Positions 24,601-36,730 of a stretch of DNA of 64,000 nucleotides are shown here, in pieces; the first letter of the stretch is position 1, and each line of letters opens with the position of its first letter. The notes under the pieces are model-generated. The model was not told the origin of the DNA and made no database searches. It saw only the letters and a program-made list of their open reading frames with translations. A program made the position numbers and the translations under genes. Source of the stretch: Diploscapter coronatus (taxonomy: Eukaryota; Nematoda; Chromadorea; Rhabditida; Rhabditidae); assembly GCA_964036155.1 (NCBI GenBank), contig OZ038423.1, positions 66,045,249 through 66,109,248 of the forward strand, written 5' to 3'.

Positions 24601-27600
24601 ATTTTTGGGAAACATTGATCTCATCAATATCGAAGGGAATTTAAAAAAAATAAATTTTTCATTCAACAATAAATGAAAATGCATACCGTAACACTCCTGC
24701 TCATGGCCATTTCCGCCTTGAGTTGCTGGCTCTTCTCCGTGAAGCTACGAAGCATCTGCAGCTGGTTGGTGACGCGCAGATTCTGCAGCCGAAGTCGCTC
24801 GTTCTGGTCCTCCAACTGAAAACGCACGAATGAGTAGTGAGGGTGTAGAGACAGAGGAAGGTGGAATTGAACACCTGAGACAGGAAAAAACGAGGTGAAG
24901 ATAAAGGGCAAGGGATATAAAATGTAAGAGGTACTCGGGGGAACGAGGAAAGAAAAGGAACGGGAAGGGGGGAGCTGTGATAAATGACTTCGACAAAGCA
25001 GAGAGGGGAGATGCATTGCGAATGTCAGAGGAAAGCGGAATTTGTGAGGCAAAAAACAGTAGCCGGGCAAAAACACGCGGTCCCAAGACAGGAGATCGAA
25101 AGAACTGATGAAAATGGAAGTGAGAGGAAGAAAAATGAAATTGATCTAATTCGTTGAAATCGAACGGAAATTTGACAAAAGTTATTGGAGCAGAATGAAA
25201 ATCATCAGGACTTCTAAATGAACGCCGGAAAGGGAATGGAAGAGGATGTCACAAGCAGAAAAGAGTGGGGAATAGAGAGAAGACGCAGAGAAAGGTCAGC
25301 GAAATGAATCCCATTCCTTAATCGAATAAGACAGAAGAAGGGGAAGAGATGAAGCTGACATGGACAGAGCAGAGAAGGGGAAGAGCAAATGAGTATTGCA
25401 GATGAATGGAATGAAGAGAATGGTCACAACAACGGAATAACAGGAAGAATATTGCAAACCGATTAGAAATGAGAAGGAAAAATTATCGAGCTATGAAGAA
25501 TTTGCAAATCCAATCTGTAAGCGAGGTTTTTCGTTTGCGAAATTTTCGAATAATTTATACAAAGAGGGAAAATTTCATCATGATACCAGGTCCTTGTAAA
25601 ATTCGCGAGCTATACACACACAACGTCGCAATATTTTATTTTTCTAGCAGCAATGAATGAAATGAGGAACAAGCTGTAGAAAAGAAACAGATGGAAATGG
25701 GTAAAACCGTAATTTTGTCGCAAATTTCGCAGGAATAACGAAATCTAGATGCATGTTCATCTTGCTATAACCAAAGATTTAGAATAATGGGCGTTTTTCC
25801 AAAAGTCTCAAATTATGCAAACTAACTGAACTGCCTAAAATGGAGAATATCAATCAATCTTCTAAAATGCTCTCGAATAATTCAGATTTGTTGTCAGCTG
25901 AAACAAGTTGATCTGTGACATTCAAATTGCATAGTGATTTGATGTGATCGAAAGAGACAAAATCGAAGACGAAAAATCGAGAATTCATCCAATCTGTCAG
26001 TCAAAAACGTAGATGTCTGATGGAATAATGAAAAGATGCAAAATGCAGGAAATTATGCATGCACAAATGCAAAAATCAAGAGAAGTGATTTTTCGTTTTC
26101 AATCAAACCGAACACTCGTTCTCTCGCTCTACCTCCCTCTTTCCTTATTTCGATTTCGCAATGGTTCAGAAATGGAAAAAAGTAATTTAGATTCCGGGTG
26201 GATTCAGAAATATTCTCGAAGGGAAAATCTAATAATGCAGAAGCAGATCGTTTTGAATTGCAGAGGGAAGTGACTCTTTCAGGCCGTAATCAGATAAGAA
26301 CGAGTCAGAGAGCTGTGCGTTAGCCATTAAAACAGCCAGAGAAACAGAAACTCAAAACTCGAGATCCGGGATCAGGTCAGAGAAAGCGGGGATTCGTAAA
26401 ACAAAAATACCTGACACGAGAAGGAAAGAAAGAATAGATCAAATTGCAGGAAACGTCATTCACAAAGGAAAACAAGGAGGAAATGTAGAAGAGTAGCCAG
26501 AAAGCTGATTCTGAGATTGATGAAGAAATGCGACTTAGACTAAGATAAACAAAGAGGTTGGGATGAAAGTGCATGTAAAAAGATGAAATATGGAATATTT
26601 GGATGGAATAGACTGAAATTTGAAACGGGATGGGGAGAATGGAACAGAAGATGGAAAAGTTCTTCTGGAGCGATTGACTTTGACTAACTGCAGGGCAAAT
26701 CTCGAGGGAGGCGACTAGACTTCACAAGCAGGCAAGGCAAGCACTGAATTGACGATGCCGAAATGGAAGTGAACTCTAAATAAGACAGGGATAGGGATGA
26801 TGCAGGCAAGGAGTAATGAGGGAGTAAGACAATTCCCCCCTCTTATTTCAATGTCCTTTCAGCTTTTGCTCTTCCCTTCTCTCTTTCCTTATTCATCGAT
26901 CCTTCCTCTTCATGGGCACATTCGAGCGAAATAAATGCGAACAGCAAGGGTAAAGGGAGGGAATGAAGTCAAATGGTCAAATGAATGAAACATGAGAACA
27001 AAACTGCAAAACTGACAGAATTGCGGAATGCGAGAATAAAGGAAGAAAGTCGATGGAGTTGACCAATGCGACGCAATTAGGAAGAAGTCCAGTAAAGTAA
27101 ACTACTCTGAAGTATTTAGACTTGCATGAAATTCTAGTTCGATTTTGAAAAATATAACATCGAACGTGGAGAGAAAGCAATTAATTTCAGGAAACCAAAC
27201 TATTCTAAAGTGTGATAATTATGAAGCAGAGAGAAATTCGTAAAATTTTGTTGAATTTCAATAAAGTCGATAATAACAGCAAAGAAGTTCAATAAATTGG
27301 TACCTAAAACGAGATGATGAAAAACTGATTATCATCAAGTTCAAGTGTAAATTTTGAATAAAATGATAACGAAACTGAAGCAACAGATTGAAAGTGACTA
27401 TTGTTATGAAAATTTAGGAAAGGTTCAGGAAAATAAAGACACTATTCTGAAGTAAGTTAATTTAGTAGCTGCATTATTCTTATGCAGTTTTTGTCCAATC
27501 TAAAAGAAATGCTGGAACAAAACTTATAAAATGAACATGAACGCATAATGCTTGAGTGCTGACAATATGCAAGAAAATATCTGATGAAGAATATACTCTG

Positions 27601-30600
27601 TGCTTTGTAATCTCTAGTAGAAAAAGAACTCAAATCACTGAATCTTAGTTGTTTGTGAGCTTTGGGAAAAAGTTAATTTTGCAAAGTAAACTGGAATGGA
27701 GATTAAAAGATTGAATTGCAAAATGAATGAATTGGAAGAATGAAAGAATACAGGTTGGCGGTAAAAAGGTGACAAAGACTGGCATATTACGCATGCAGAT
27801 GCAGAGAGGGGAAGAGAAAGACGATGCAGATTGGAAGATTGGAAATTGAAGATGAAAAAGAGGAAGAAAGTGATGCTTTGTATGCAATTGTTGAGGAAAT
27901 GCATCGCTTGACTGCGCAAAGCGAGAGAAATCGGGCATATTGTCTCAGGGAATTATGAGACTTATCACAAGCAAGAGCATGAAGAAGCTGAACACTTTTC
28001 GAGAAATTGTAGAATAAAAATGTGAAAGAAAATGAAATAATACAAAGCTCGAATATAATTTTTGCGAGATTCAAGATAAAAAAGTCCAGGAAAATATTTT
28101 CATCCAAGTAAAGCAATTAATGCCTAATTCGAATATTACCTTTCTCGAAAAATACTCCTATCAACGCTACTACATAGAAGCTGGGGGATGATACTATTAC
28201 AAATATGAAATTCAGGGGAAATTTACGAGGTGCGCTATGGAAATTCGCGACAAAAACGTCAACAGATGGGCAGGGCGAAGGAAAGGGAAACGAAACGAGA
28301 AGGAAGGAGAGGAGAGAAGAGAGAAAGGAAGATACTGACAGAGAAATAGAAAAGGACTGCAGCCGGAGGGCAAAAAATTAGATCAAAAGAAGAATGTAGA
28401 TTCGCTGAGTGAAATGAGAACATTCCAAACATGGAATTGGAATGAGTTTAGGAATTCAAGGGCAAATCTGCTAATCTGACTGACCGCTAGCCGCTCCCTT
28501 CACTCCTTTGTTTTTGTCTGTCTTTGACTTGGGCGGGATAACTGACAATGAGAAGGTAGAATGCAGTTGGAAGTGGTAATGGACAAAGTGAGAAAATGGA
28601 AGGAGAAGGAGTAAAAGCGAATTGGGGGCAGGTTTTTGAGATCGGTCATGATTTCGGGTGGATTAGAAGTTTTTTTAAAGATTGAGATTACGTAATCAAT
28701 TTTTAGAGGAAAAGGTCAGCAGTAGCTTGAATCATTGGTTAATCAGAAAGTTCGTGTCATTTGATTATCGCTTCTTCATAAACTCTACGAACATTTAGGC
28801 GAATTCAATCAAATATTTTACTGACTAATGTAGTTTAATAAAATTATCATCCTTGACACATTATCAGACCTAGGGAGCATTTAAGCCAGACTCAACAAAA
28901 TATACGGGGAGGGTAGGTCGCACGACCATTTTGTCTTAAATCCTCCCTAAGTCTGCACGTTATGTACGCTTTTGACAATGAATTTTGTGAAGATCAAGCA
29001 TTTTTAAAAAGATCAAATTGACAAGAATTTTCGTTATGCCAATAAATGAAAAAAAAAATTTATAATTTACACTGAAAATATCCCCAGTTTCAATAGAGAA
29101 GTTTAGTGTGGTGAGATAATAGTGGGTGAAATTGTCCGAAATAGAAAAGCTCAAATGATAATGGAATTTAGAAGATGACACCAGCGTGAGGTCATTCAGA
29201 ATAGAGGAATCAGGTGTCAAATTGCAGAGAAATGCAGCCGAGCAGCTGATGGATGACGAAAACTGAGATTTTGTCGAAAGGGACAGAAAGGATGAGACCG
29301 AAAAAGGAGCTGCTGCAGTTGGAAAGGACCAAAAAGGATGATAGATGCTTGCGAGTGAGAAAGTAAAGAAGAAGCTCAAATGGGAAGGAAGGAAAGTGAG
29401 AGAAGGGTAATGTGGGAAGGAAAGGGATGAGTTGGGACTGAAATGGGGGAAAGATATGCCAATGAGTGGCTCAGTGGCTCTCTATGAATATGAAATTGGG
29501 AGAAAACTGGCAGAGAGTCGGTCAAAACAAGACAAGTGCAGGCAGGCATAGCCAAACAGCAAAGAGGAAAGGGAATATAATCCGATCAAATGAAATTGCA
29601 ATAGCCAAAACTGCCAGCCAGAGCTATGTCATTCGAGTAGAGGGAAACATGAAATAAGCAAACCTAGACAAAGAAGAAGTAAACAACAAGGTTTGATTAT
29701 TGGGCGAGAGAAAAAAATGGCTTGGATTCAATCTCAATGGTCGTTCAGAGTCGAAATTCCAGAAAGATCGCAAAATTGAAAGAAAATGACACTTGGAAAT
29801 TATTGTTACAAGATTGGTAAAATTCGAATCTGCAAGAACAAATAAAGTTTAGAATCTAGTAAAAGAACGCCTGGAAGAAGGTAGCAAAAATGCGCACAAT
29901 TCTGATCGAAATTGCGATGAAGTGACCAATAGACCAATACTCTTCATCCTGTCTACAGTCCTGTACTTTTCTCATTTTCATATAAACGATGCAGCTGTGT
30001 GCAAATCGGCTGGCACGAGCGCATTTGGCCTGCAGGGGAAGAAAAAAACTGGGTAGTCAAAAACTGTGCAGGATTGAAATTGGGGAAGGGAGGCGCTTCG
30101 GGCAAAAAATGGACAAAAAATCCAAATGTTGAAAAATTAGTAAACAGGCAGAATTATTGTGATTCTGAAAAGGGGAATGTCACGAAGTTTATATTTCATA
30201 TAGAGTATAAGAACCATTTTCGAATACCTCGCAGCCATGTAGTTAAATCTTTTCAAAATCAGTAAAATGGATATGAAAAGAGCAGGGTAAATTTAGTACC
30301 AAAACGATCAGCATATTTTAGTACCATATTTAGCATATCCAGTCCTATCTCACTTGTCATATTATAAGCTTTTTTGATCTACGGAGTATTCGAAAAACAG
30401 TTGAAAATAGCTAAAATTCTCAAAATTAGGACTCTTAACATCTCTGACTTGGAAATATTTTAGAAGTCAATTGAATTCTGTCTGACCACCGACTACAATG
30501 CCCTTATCTGCTCGAGAGCAAGAGGAAGGATTAACCGGGATTTGTCCGGTTATGATTTATGCGATAAATTGCGCGATATCCTCCTGGCTGAAGAATGAGA

Positions 30601-30905
30601 CAAATGAGCTTGGACGTCGATAGCATCTAGGCAAGTCGAAGTGGAAATAAGACAAGGGGAAGCGGAGGGAAAGGGAGAGAAGCACCGAGAATGGGCCTGG
30701 GGGAATTGCGGCAAAAGCAGGCAGAAACAGGGAGATATTGGGCAGGACGACTACGCAATTTTAGAGAAATGACGAAACGGAGATGGAAGATAGGGCTGAC
30801 CTCTTTCATGCGATTCTTGACCCACTGCTTGACTTTGGCCGACTTCTCGATGATCTGCTCGTATTCGGGCGACCGCAGCGACGAGGTCGAGGGGGACGTC
30901 GACAT
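18603..30905 (-). CDS. max-1: MAX-1/PLEKHH protein: coiled coil, PH, PH, MyTH4, FERM
   Basis: Long minus-strand gene, about 20 exons. Exon 1 (30905-30801) starts behind an AG acceptor and encodes MSTSPSTSSLRSPEYEQIIE and a helical segment. After an almost 6-kb intron, exon 2 (24815-24687) gives a coiled coil (LEDQNERLRLQNLRVTNQL). A Ser-rich linker follows (24370-22940). PH domain 1 begins near 22725 (SGYWTQMSDSRLKSLKRRFV) and ends near 22190; PH domain 2 begins near 22124 (ISGWMSRVRCGHSKRLFAAL) and ends near 21300. A MyTH4 domain covers about 21200-20400 (SPLWKDILLTAV, NELYAQLIRLTNGS, GWKLLALSLPLFVP). FERM starts near 20224 (FPHSISVRLPNDEYQVVEF) and runs to a TGA at 18603. This domain order is that of PLEKHH1/2 and C. 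elegans MAX-1, a cytoplasmic protein of motor neurons needed for UNC-6/netrin-dependent axon repulsion. The role here is inferred from the family. Additional 5' exons cannot be excluded. Confidence 0.9.
24816..30800 (-). other. large purine-biased first intron of max-1
   Basis: Almost 6 kb between two frame-compatible max-1 exons (both phase 0), many times longer than other introns here. Long stretches are strongly purine-rich on the plus strand (for example 24840-25020, 26270-26680, 28260-28380, 29220-29560, 30640-30760), so the transcript is pyrimidine-rich. No conserved protein was found in its open frames. A 91-bp hAT-like foldback lies at 28865-28955. Confidence 0.65.
28865..28955. mobile_element. 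hAT-like MITE with 8-bp flanking duplication
   Basis: Terminal inverted repeats of about 21 bp, starting CAGACCTAGGGAGCATTTAA on the left and CAGACTTAGGGAGGATTTAA (complement) on the right, with two mismatches. The flanks CACATTAT and CACGTTAT match at 7 of 8 positions and directly abut the repeats. Short length, inverted repeats and an 8-bp target duplication fit a non-autonomous hAT-superfamily element. It lies in max-1 intron 1. Confidence 0.75.
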
Positions 30906-31881
30906 CTGAAATCGAGAATTTTGGGAAAATAGCGAGAAAAATATCGATTGTTGCGAAAAAGAGAATAAATCGCAAAAGAATGAATGGATGAAAACAAAAG
31001 GCTCGGCAATTAATAAATGAGTGGATTCAGGATGTAAGGTCCAGAAATGGCAAAGATCTTCGACACCCTTTCGCTCGGAAGGAAATTATGAGTGAAAAGC
31101 GCGACAGAAATTATGGATGAATGGGGAATCTCGATCGGAGATAAGCAAGTCTGCCAACCGATCGAAGGAAAAAGAAAGGAGAAATTGCGACAAAATAGGA
31201 ATTAGAAGAAGACACTTGACTGCGGGCTGAGGATGGAACGAAAGTGAAGCAGAAGCAAGCAGAAGGACAAGGACAGAAGAAGCAAGAGCAGTGAGCTAGG
31301 CTGGATTAAAATGGAAAACACGGAAGAAGCAGGGAAGGCAAGGGAATCTGGGAAGAAGACAGGGCAATTCAAGGCAATTCCACAATTGCATGAATTGGCA
31401 GAGAGGCAGGGGGCTTATCAGAGAGGGAAATCGCAACATGAAGGAGTGGAAGCGGAATCGGGATATATCGAAATGGAGAGGAGGCAGGGAAAGTGACAGC
31501 TAAATGCGAGAGGGTATGCAGATGACCGGTAGAGCTGACCACAGGCAGGTTAATTTTGACATTGTCAAAGCGCATTATTGTCACATTTGAATGGAGAAAG
31601 CAGAAATTAATATGAGAATCGAGAGGAAATGAAAATTCCGAGAAAGGAAGCATTTCTTGCGAAAGGATTGTAAAAAATCGTGCAGATTCAAGACAAGAGC
31701 TAAAAATGAATGGATGCATTTCTTGATAGTTGAAGAGCTCTTTGCGCTGGTGCTCGATTTCGATCGCGCATTTGAGCTCTGCCCGCTCTCCATAATTAGC
31801 TCTCAAGCATTAGTCAAGCGTGTAAGAGAGTGGCAGAGTGGCTGTGTCTGTCTCGATTGCGAAATATCCCTTATCCATTAG

Positions 31882-31906
31882 AGACTGACTGACTGACTAA
31901 CTGACC
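31882..31906. repeat. short ACTG microsatellite
   Basis: Tandem ACTG units (about six, one imperfect). Confidence 0.6.
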
Positions 31907-33791
31907 ACCAGTCCTTCAATCCAGGACCATCTTCCTCTATCCTGTCATCCCTCTTCTCAAACATCCGCCTGCTTTCCTGCTTATGCAAAATGCACTCTTT
32001 TTGCCTGCTTGCTGCCAGCTTAGAGCCACAAGCTTATAATCAAATCGGACAAGCTAATGAGAATCAAGGAATGGAAGAGAAATGAGAGAAAAAGAGTGAC
32101 AGATGGTAGAGAAACAGGGACAGAGAAGGGCAAGGAATGAGGCAATGACACGCGAACTGACAGGGGAAGTGCGAGAAAGAAAACCGAATTCGGACCTGAC
32201 ACATTTCTCAGGACTGTCAGCAAGTGAAAAAGATGAGAAATGGATTTTGAAGCAGAAAAATTTCGAGAAATTGCGGTAAATTTGAGATAAGAACTATTTA
32301 TGGAAGATGCAGCAATTATCGCATCATCGAAACATCATGAACGTAGAGCGAAAATTGCAATAATTATCATAGAATGTGGAAGAATAAAAAATCGTGGAAA
32401 AGCAAGAGCAAAGAGGAGAAATACGAATAAAGAGTGACGAAGAGGAGGAAATGACCGAATGACCGCTTGCAGTCAGTGAGTTTAGAGCAGAGCCTCGTCT
32501 GCATGGTGCGTAATTCGTGGGCTTGCGGCAGATTGAATTTGGAATTAGGAGGGACAAGAAAAGGAAGAAAGATGGAGAGAATTGAGGAGAGAGAAGAGAT
32601 AGAGATAAAAACGACCAAGTATGATTCAGGAAGGATGCGCTGCAGAAGCCGTAGAGCAGAAAATAAACAACAACTCGGGAAGAGGATTTATCAGATCTTG
32701 TTAGTTACTTTCTAGGGAAAATAGTGCGATAAATAGACTTCATGCATGTCATCTTCAAAGTTTGCAACCATAATCGACTTTTCTTTGCTGGTATAATAAA
32801 ACTCTTTCTCGCGACTAAATGATATTAGAAATTATGATGATGTCAACTTGGTTACAAATGAGGTAGGAACTGAAAAATATGATCAACTTCGAAATAAGCT
32901 TGGGGTTGTGCCAGATTTGGAACATCGCTGCTCTTTTTTCCGCACACAACAATAGTAATAGTGGAAGAAGTCATTTGGACTGGTGAAATGCAGAGCTGCA
33001 TGACTTGGAGGGAAGTAGAAAGCCCTAGCAAACGGCAATGGCATCAATGGCCCTCTTTAAGTAGGCAGCACAGAAATTGGCAAGCAAAATGGCAGAGGGA
33101 GGGAAGGGACGTTGCTAATGAATTATACGGGAATGGAGGCACAGAGAGTATCACAGACACACGCAGAAGCAAACAGATACAAAATGGCAATGCAGAAATG
33201 TAGCTGAGCGGAGAAAGAAGAATGGCTGAATACACGGAAAACTGCGTTTCTAGGTAATTTTCATTGGGCAAATAATCAATTTCATAGCAACTTTCTATGA
33301 TTCAGATAGAGTATGTTAAATTCAAATTATGGTGAAAATCAGCCAGCTTTCTAAAGAATTCAAGGTGGTACTAGCCAAAAATGAAGGAAACCCTTGAGAA
33401 TGGCCAGTTATGCAATGGAAATCCATCATCCAAAATGACCAACTCATAACTCTCAGGGCATTTACGCTGGACCTCAGATGATATTCGGAAATTCCGAGAC
33501 TGGAATAATGGTTCCCAGGCCGGGAATGGAATCTGGGAGGAATGACGCTTCGTTTTCTCGAAAAGAACTCCGCATTGGCACATTTGCATTTGTAATCTGC
33601 TTGCAGAGACAGCAATAGCGAATGAATGCAGAGCAGAGTGCAGATGCAGTTGCTATGGATAACTCTTCTGGATGCACTGCTGAATGCACTCATTCTCATT
33701 CATCAACTCCAGTATTTCTGCATTTTTCGAGTTCTTTGATTTTGTTCACATCATGTAAGCATGAAGATTTTTCATAAGGAGCTAAGAATAT

Positions 33792-33894
33792 CTCTGGTGG
33801 TATTTTTAGCCTTTCAGCACGAACTTTTAATTTGGACTAGAGCTCATGTTTAACATGAGTTTAGTATGAACTTTTAGCAAAAATACCACCACAG
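33792..33894. repeat. 103-bp foldback element
   Basis: The left end CTCTGGTGGTATTTTTAGC is complementary to the right end GCAAAAATACCACCACAG with few mismatches. A second short stem CTCATGT/ACATGAG sits at 33844-33860. No target-site duplication was recognised. It may be a small transposable element or a structured transcript. Confidence 0.55.
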
Positions 33895-34461
33895 GTTTTA
33901 TTTTAAGTGTCAGTTCAAAAGCCATAGAGCTTTGTGATAACTAATTGTAGGTATGGATAGACAAAGAAATTATTGTATAGAGAAGGTTTGTCAAGAGAAG
34001 AGGAATCTATGCAAAAAGTCGCATTCTTCCTGGAATGTTTTAGAATTTTAGAATGAGAATATCTTTCGTTTGTTTATTTTTGCGCGTTTTTCCTACCATA
34101 AATATGTTTCTTGTTCCCGAGCTACACAATTAGAGTCCTTCTCTTCCTCTTTCAGTACTACTCACTTCTTTCTTTCATGCAGCTCTCTAATCCGTCTTCC
34201 ATTATGCAAATCGTCTTTTGCGCAATAGCTAACCGCTTCCTCTTCTCATTTTGCTCCTCCTCTTCATTCTGACCAGTCAACTGCTAATAATTCTCCAATT
34301 CTGCTGTTCTGCAATCGTCAATCAAACTCGTTCATTACTCAAAAATTCGTTTATATCGAAAAGTAAACATTAAACCGAGATCAATAATAAGTGAACAGTC
34401 ATGCAAGCTTGAGGATGGAAGAAGTCGAATCGATGGAATGGAGAATGGAGAGGGGCGCAGA

Positions 34462-35951
34462 TCAGAGGAGCCGGACACGATCGTTCTCGAGGTGGTCACG
34501 GATTGGAGCGAACGGAATCAGGTGGATCGAATCGCGTTCCAGGCTCACGATTATCTGAAATAAAAATATCAATAATTGAGATAAAAATATTCGCCTCAGT
34601 ACTCAATATTTCGATCAGATAAAAACTGGTCACCACTTGAACTAGGAGAGGAAATGATAACGAACTATTATGCATACACTCCTTCAATGCCATTACACAT
34701 GTGCTATGATAAAAAGAAATTTTCTAAATTGCGGAAAGATCCTATTGAATTTCAGTGGTTCAGTAACAAATTAAAGATGACAAAACTGATACGAAAATGA
34801 TTTACCTCAGCAGTGGGATCAGTGTAATCAGGGAGAGGAACATTCTCAACATTGTCCTCGAGGACTTGCAGATAGACACTCGACAGATCTGCGTCCTCCT
34901 CGGGATGGGGGATTTTCTGCACTGGTGTTGGCAGGAAACCTAAATTTTAGATTTCGAAACAATTTTCTCCGTAAAAACCAAGTAATAAGCTGTTGGTTTT
35001 TATCAGATTTGTTCCTATCATAAATTTTAAGATAAAATTCAAGTAATCATTACGCATAAAAAATAAAATTCACACCTAGAACGCTCTTTCCCAACAGTTG
35101 CGCTTCAGCTTTCGCGTATTTCTCTGCGAAACGCAGTTCCTGCTCTGACAGAAGAGGGGGTTTTCCTGGAATTAGAAGCATAAAATTTATGAATTCGCAA
35201 AATACTCGTTACCTTGTCGTAGCCTCTCATTGTGCTGCGTCATGATTCTCCTCACGTTCCCTTCGATCTTCTTCAGTCGAATTCGCATGTAGTCAGAAGT
35301 CAGGTAGTTGATTCTCTGCAGCTCGGCTCGATGAATCGACACTTTCAATTGGGTCTGAAGAATTCTCGTTTCTTTCAAATTAATTCTATCAACTTCCATC
35401 CGTAAATTCTAGCTTTTGACCAAGAAAGAAGATTTGGTACATAGGAATGAAATTTGTTAGAAGTACAAAGGCGGATACAATGACTTTTTTCTAAAAAAAT
35501 TACCAACCTTATCCTTAACTCGAGCGAGATTCTCATCCATTCCATCGATTTGATCGACCAGAATCTCGAGAATTTCGTATTGATGCGGCAAAATGCAGGG
35601 CGCTGCTGCTTCGTTCTGCCAGGCTCGTTTCATTTTTAGCAGCACCTGAGAAATACACCTTGCATTTGAATTGGAAAATTCTCTATCAAAGAGACAAATT
35701 ATTTTCCCGAAACTACGAAAAGATGAGCGAGGCAGAAAGTTTTAGTCACACCAACGATAAAATAATAATTTTAAAAATTACAAAATTTCCATATCACAAG
35801 CTCTTCACATTTTTAGAAGTATATAAAATTATTATACCTCAGCCGGAGTGATGAGTTCCTCGTCTTCCTCTTCATTTCCAATTTCCTCTGCAGCTTCTCC
35901 ACTCGACGAGGCTGCATTCAGAAGCGCACCTGGCTGGAATGAATCGTCCAT
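34462..35951 (-). CDS. sld-5: GINS complex subunit SLD5 (GINS4)
   Basis: Minus-strand gene of about five exons. It starts MDDSFQPGALLNAASSSGEA, followed by an acidic stretch and LITPAEVLLKMKRAWQNEAA (about 35860-35610), the conserved SLD5 N-terminal helix. Then come IHRAELQRINYLTSDYMRIR and LKKIEGNVRRIM (about 35350-35215), the GINS A-domain core, and LSEQELRFAEKYAEAQLLGK with GFLPTPVQKIPHPEED (about 35160-34870). The last exon gives IIVSLERDSIHLIPFAPIRD and ends DRVRLL and a TGA (34462-34464), the typical SLD5 C-terminus. GINS (SLD5, PSF1-3) binds CDC45 and MCM2-7 to form the replicative helicase. The protein is complete and of normal length. The start is supported by N-terminal continuity into TPAE. 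Overall family assignment is secure. Confidence 0.93.
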
Positions 35952-36730
35952 TGGAAAGAGCAAAATGGGGAATTACTGTAAGCGTAAAATGATTAGAAGA
36001 AAAAATACATGATTAGCCGAATTAGGTATTTGCATGGAGTTCACCACCACGTCACTTCACCAAACACATACAAAGTATCGAAGAGACACTGTAGCCGTTT
36101 ATTGTAGAATTCAATCTTCGTTAGACAGGAAATTGAATCGAATTATCGCTACGAAAACACAACAAAAATAATCATAAAAGAGGTTAAATTAGGGAAAAAG
36201 AATAGTTTAGAGCAGAACCATGAAGATTTGTTTTATGCTGCAAAGAAAATGACTTCATAGATTCTTAAAAAACGAATAATTTAGGAAATTGAAACGAGAA
36301 AATATGGGGAGTGATAAATAGTGATGAGTACAGAACAAGGGGATTTTGGGGGTAAATGAGTATGATGATAAAAGTAAGAAGAAGAGAGACCATTGGAGGA
36401 TTACCAGGGAAGGGAAAATATGGAGAACAGTGAGAGAAAGGACTCGTTATTGTCCCGATTTGATAAAAAAAAAAATTCAAATGAATGAGAATTTGGAAGA
36501 ATTGAAAAATATCAAAGCTTAAAAACAGTGGAGATTGCTGTTACAGGAAAAGATGTTTCAAATCTTCTAAATTGCCTTACAAAAAGAGTTGAATTGCAAC
36601 AATAACTGGTCAAAGAATGAAATGGATTGAAAAACAGGAAAAGGAGAAATTAAGTTAGCTCACAACTCAGCAGTCCTCAATCAGTCGCCTGCACATTTGT
36701 CCTTGTCGTCCTTCCCACTTCAGCTCACAT
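35952..36730. other. intergenic region between the SLD5 and swsn-1 genes
   Basis: About 0.8 kb between two genes on the same (minus) strand. It contains no coding exon I can support. It should hold the swsn-1 3' UTR and the SLD5 promoter or trans-splice region. Confidence 0.5.

Larger units (their letters stand above)
30906..34461. other. intergenic or 5' region between max-1 and the SLD5 gene
   Basis: About 3.5 kb with no exon I can support. Much of 31080-32720 is purine-rich on the plus strand, as in max-1 intron 1, so it may be an upstream max-1 intron or promoter region. It contains a short (ACTG)n run at 31882-31906 and a hairpin-forming repeat at 33792-33894. Confidence 0.45.

Noticed and set aside
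24663..25086. Open frames of more than 100 residues in the purine-rich max-1 intron (also near 27635-28116, 28960-29379, 31369-31806)
   Set aside because: They are low-complexity Phe/Ser/Leu or Lys/Arg/Glu-rich translations produced by purine/pyrimidine bias, with no domain or splice support.
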